From contig NC_087382.1 in the NCBI RefSeq assembly GCF_963675165.1, positions 62,001-126,000 of the forward strand: a DNA stretch of 64,000 nt, in the 5' to 3' direction. This document shows, one piece after another, positions 62,080-64,000 of this stretch. The stretch's first letter is position 1. Each line of letters opens with the position of its first letter. Position numbers and translations under genes: made by a program. Below the pieces are notes generated by a model, which saw only the letters and a list, made by a program, of their open reading frames with translations, had not been told where the DNA came from and did no database searches. This DNA is from Halichondria panicea. Lineage: Eukaryota > Porifera > Demospongiae > Suberitida > Halichondriidae.

Positions 62080-62897
62080 CATGATTTTCTAAGGCACACT
62101 ATCACCAAGAAAATCTGTATCAAAACCATTGTTTAATTAATTCCACTACCTGGTAGAGTTGATCAGGTTTTTCTAGTCCTCTGCTGGTGATGGTTGGGTC
62201 ACTCACTTTCTGGACCCTGACAGTGACAAGGAACAACCTTCTGATGCAGACTCTTGACTTGTACTATTTTGATAAATTAATAAGTCACAGTACGCATGCC
62301 CAGCTGCAGGAAACTTAGATATCTGAAGGTGTGGTCTCCTCTAATCAGTATAAAAGCTCTTCTTCTAGGCTCAGCTCCAAGCTATCCAGTAAGTTCCAGT
62401 AGTTAATGTTAAGCTTAAGGTGGTGCTTGCTTGCTATACTCTATATCTAGTATCTAGTTAGCTCTGTACTAGAATGCTATAGCTATTGCTAGCTGCAAGA
62501 GTGAGAAAGGAGCGGCAAGGCTCTGCTGATGCAGCCAGTAATTTAGACTTGGACTTTTGGCATTGATCGTTTTTAACAACAATCATAGTAGATTATTACC
62601 CATCACTCCTTGAGTTTCCCTGTGATTTTGGATTCATGCAGCAAATGTAAAAATGTTCATCCCATGATAATTATAATCAGACAGTGTATTGCTAATAGCT
62701 ATAGTAGTTATGTTGCATGGCTACTGTTAAATTTTCAATTATGCGGGCTGTGTTGGAGCTATGCACACACTGTAGGTACCAGCACATGCGCATTGAGCTG
62801 CTCTTTCACATGGTATTTTCATTGTGCTGCCTCGAGGTACCCTTCATACAATATTGTCGAAAGAAAAGTGATATAAATTGCTACAAGATCTTTGTAG

Positions 62898-63841
62898 GAT
62901 AATCTTAGCGAGGCTCTAGTGCAGCTAGACAGTGAGGATATCGATGCCTATGGCCTTGTTGAGTTAGAGGGGAGTGACTGGGACCATAGCCAGATAGGAA
63001 GCTACTCCTCAGAGTTCAAGCTAGAAAATAAAGAGCCTGAAGAGCCAGAGGAAGAAGCTCATGAAACTCTTGAGACGGACCAAGTTCCTGGACCAGGTAA
63101 GTAACTATAGAGTAGCATCTGTAGTGTTCCTAGCTTCACTATAAGTTTGTTTAGGCTAGTTACATCAGCAGTGGACATCATGAGCCACCATTGAACTTGT
63201 AAACCTGTGTGTAGGTGAAGAAAACGTTTCCCGGGAAAAGAGCATCTGCCGATACGACCTCATAGACAAGTTTCTGCAGATCCTGATTGAACAATGTCAC
63301 CGTGAGAACATTGAGAACACTTATTTAGTGCCTTTAGTCACTTTGTGCCTTCATATCATACAATATTGTTTGTGTACATAATTGTGAATGTTTGTAAACA
63401 ATCGCTAATTAGTTGGGGGTGGTCTGTTGCTAGGTAACGATGATGGTGTCAAGATACCCCCGGGGTCTGGGCTACCTGTAGGAAATAGTTACGAGTGATT
63501 TTTCAATATTATTGTTCATGAGATACGAATTTTTAAAGAAAAATATGTATTTCTGTTTTAATTAAAGCTGGGAAAGGGGAAAGGGTTAACATCATTTTAA
63601 GTGCTTCAATTAATTTTAGTGTACGACATAGGTTGACCTTTTGTTAATCGGTCGCTAATGAGTTACTCCCGTATTGCATTCCTGCAGCATGACATGATTT
63701 TTGTGTTGACTTAGCAGGTATTTTAATCACCGTCAGCACTATTTTACTCTTCTTTGTGTTTATCTCTTCTCTTCTAGTCTATCAATCTACTAGTGTTACA
63801 TTTAGACAGGAGCCATAGAAAGCGCAACAAACCCTTGCACT
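62898..63841 (+). CDS. Partial gene: acidic exon plus two downstream exons
   Basis: Exon 62898-63096 (acceptor TTTGTAG|GATAAT, donor GACCAG|GTAAGT, 66 codons, phase 0 to 1) is rich in Glu/Asp (EPEEPEEEAHETLE). Exon 63215-63301 (TGTAG|GTGAAG ... CACC|GTGAGA, 87 nt, phase 1 to 1) encodes a helical-looking YDLIDKFLQILIEQC. A third exon begins either at 63778 after a strong pyrimidine tract, ending in a stop 14 codons later, or at 63794 with donor CACT|GTAAGT at 63841. No family was recognised; the helix could belong to a death-fold or adaptor protein, but that is only an impression. The 5' part lies upstream and is unresolved. Confidence 0.5.
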
Positions 63842-63943
63842 GTAAGTTTATAGCTAATTTCTTCAACTATGACTTGCTATCAGCTACATAAGCACCACTA
63901 TAATATTTGTGGCGCAGTCAACACAAACAACTAGAGTAGACTA

Positions 63944-64000
63944 CCTAAAAAAAGGTCATCACTTTTCATCAGCAGTAAGCATGCGCAGTAGATGGCCCTG
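63944..64000. repeat. Inverted copy of 61167-61224 at window edge
   Basis: cctaaaaaaaggtcatcact...gcatgcgcagtagatggccctg, cut by the window end. Confidence 0.6.

Overview
The window is eukaryotic: genes are split by short GT-AG introns, and it holds TRAF-type RING/MATH proteins, LCAT-family lipases and a very dense load of DNA transposons. The AT-rich intergenic DNA, many palindromic MITEs, TRAF expansion, Ulp1/PHD genes and very short introns fit an early-branching invertebrate, most likely a demosponge. That placement is inference; no ribosomal or mitochondrial marker is present.

Layout. 0-2 kb: dispersed repeats and MITEs. 2.0-6.1 kb (-): a multi-exon gene with a tandem array of phase-1 30-codon exons, an Ulp1-type (C48) cysteine protease domain and a C-terminal PHD finger; its first intron contains a ~1 kb perfect CA repeat. 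6.6-7.9 kb (+): an intact single-exon TRAF-like RING/zinc-finger/MATH gene. 8-18.7 kb: accessory DNA, including a nested foldback complex (10.8-15.9 kb) that contains a broken Merlin transposase and a RecQ-type helicase fragment inside a small element. 17.5-18.2 kb: a second, decayed phase-1 exon array. 18.7-20.6 kb: a frameshifted Tigger/pogo transposase. 21.3-22.7 kb: a pseudogenised copy of the TRAF gene.

23.6-54.2 kb is a cluster of group XV phospholipase A2/LCAT-like genes. An approximately 8 kb block is present twice in opposite orientation (about 23.6-31.5 kb on -, 36.1-45.6 kb on +). Copies: intact 28.2-30.2 kb (-) and 45.5-47.2 kb (+); one-frameshift copies at 41.2-43.1 kb and 51.6-54.2 kb (+); a clear pseudogene at 33.1-35.0 kb (+); an orphan signal-peptide exon at 23.6 kb (-); several relics. 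A Ty3-type LTR retrotransposon (37.0-40.7 kb) with an unusual domain order interrupts one arm. The encoded enzymes have a signal peptide and a Ser-Asp-His triad, so they probably act in lysosomes or outside the cell on phospholipids.

48.7-49.6 kb: an intronless tandem-domain protein resembling a beta-trefoil lectin, behind a TATA box. 54-64 kb: MITEs, segmental repeats and scattered exons of at least one incompletely visible + strand gene that runs toward the window edge.

The most striking new signal is a transposon family with termini TAGCCTCG...CGAGGCTA. Six copies have 9-bp target-site duplications. They nest in one another, in a retrotransposon gag and in other elements, and one carries a helicase gene fragment, as plant Pack-MULEs do.
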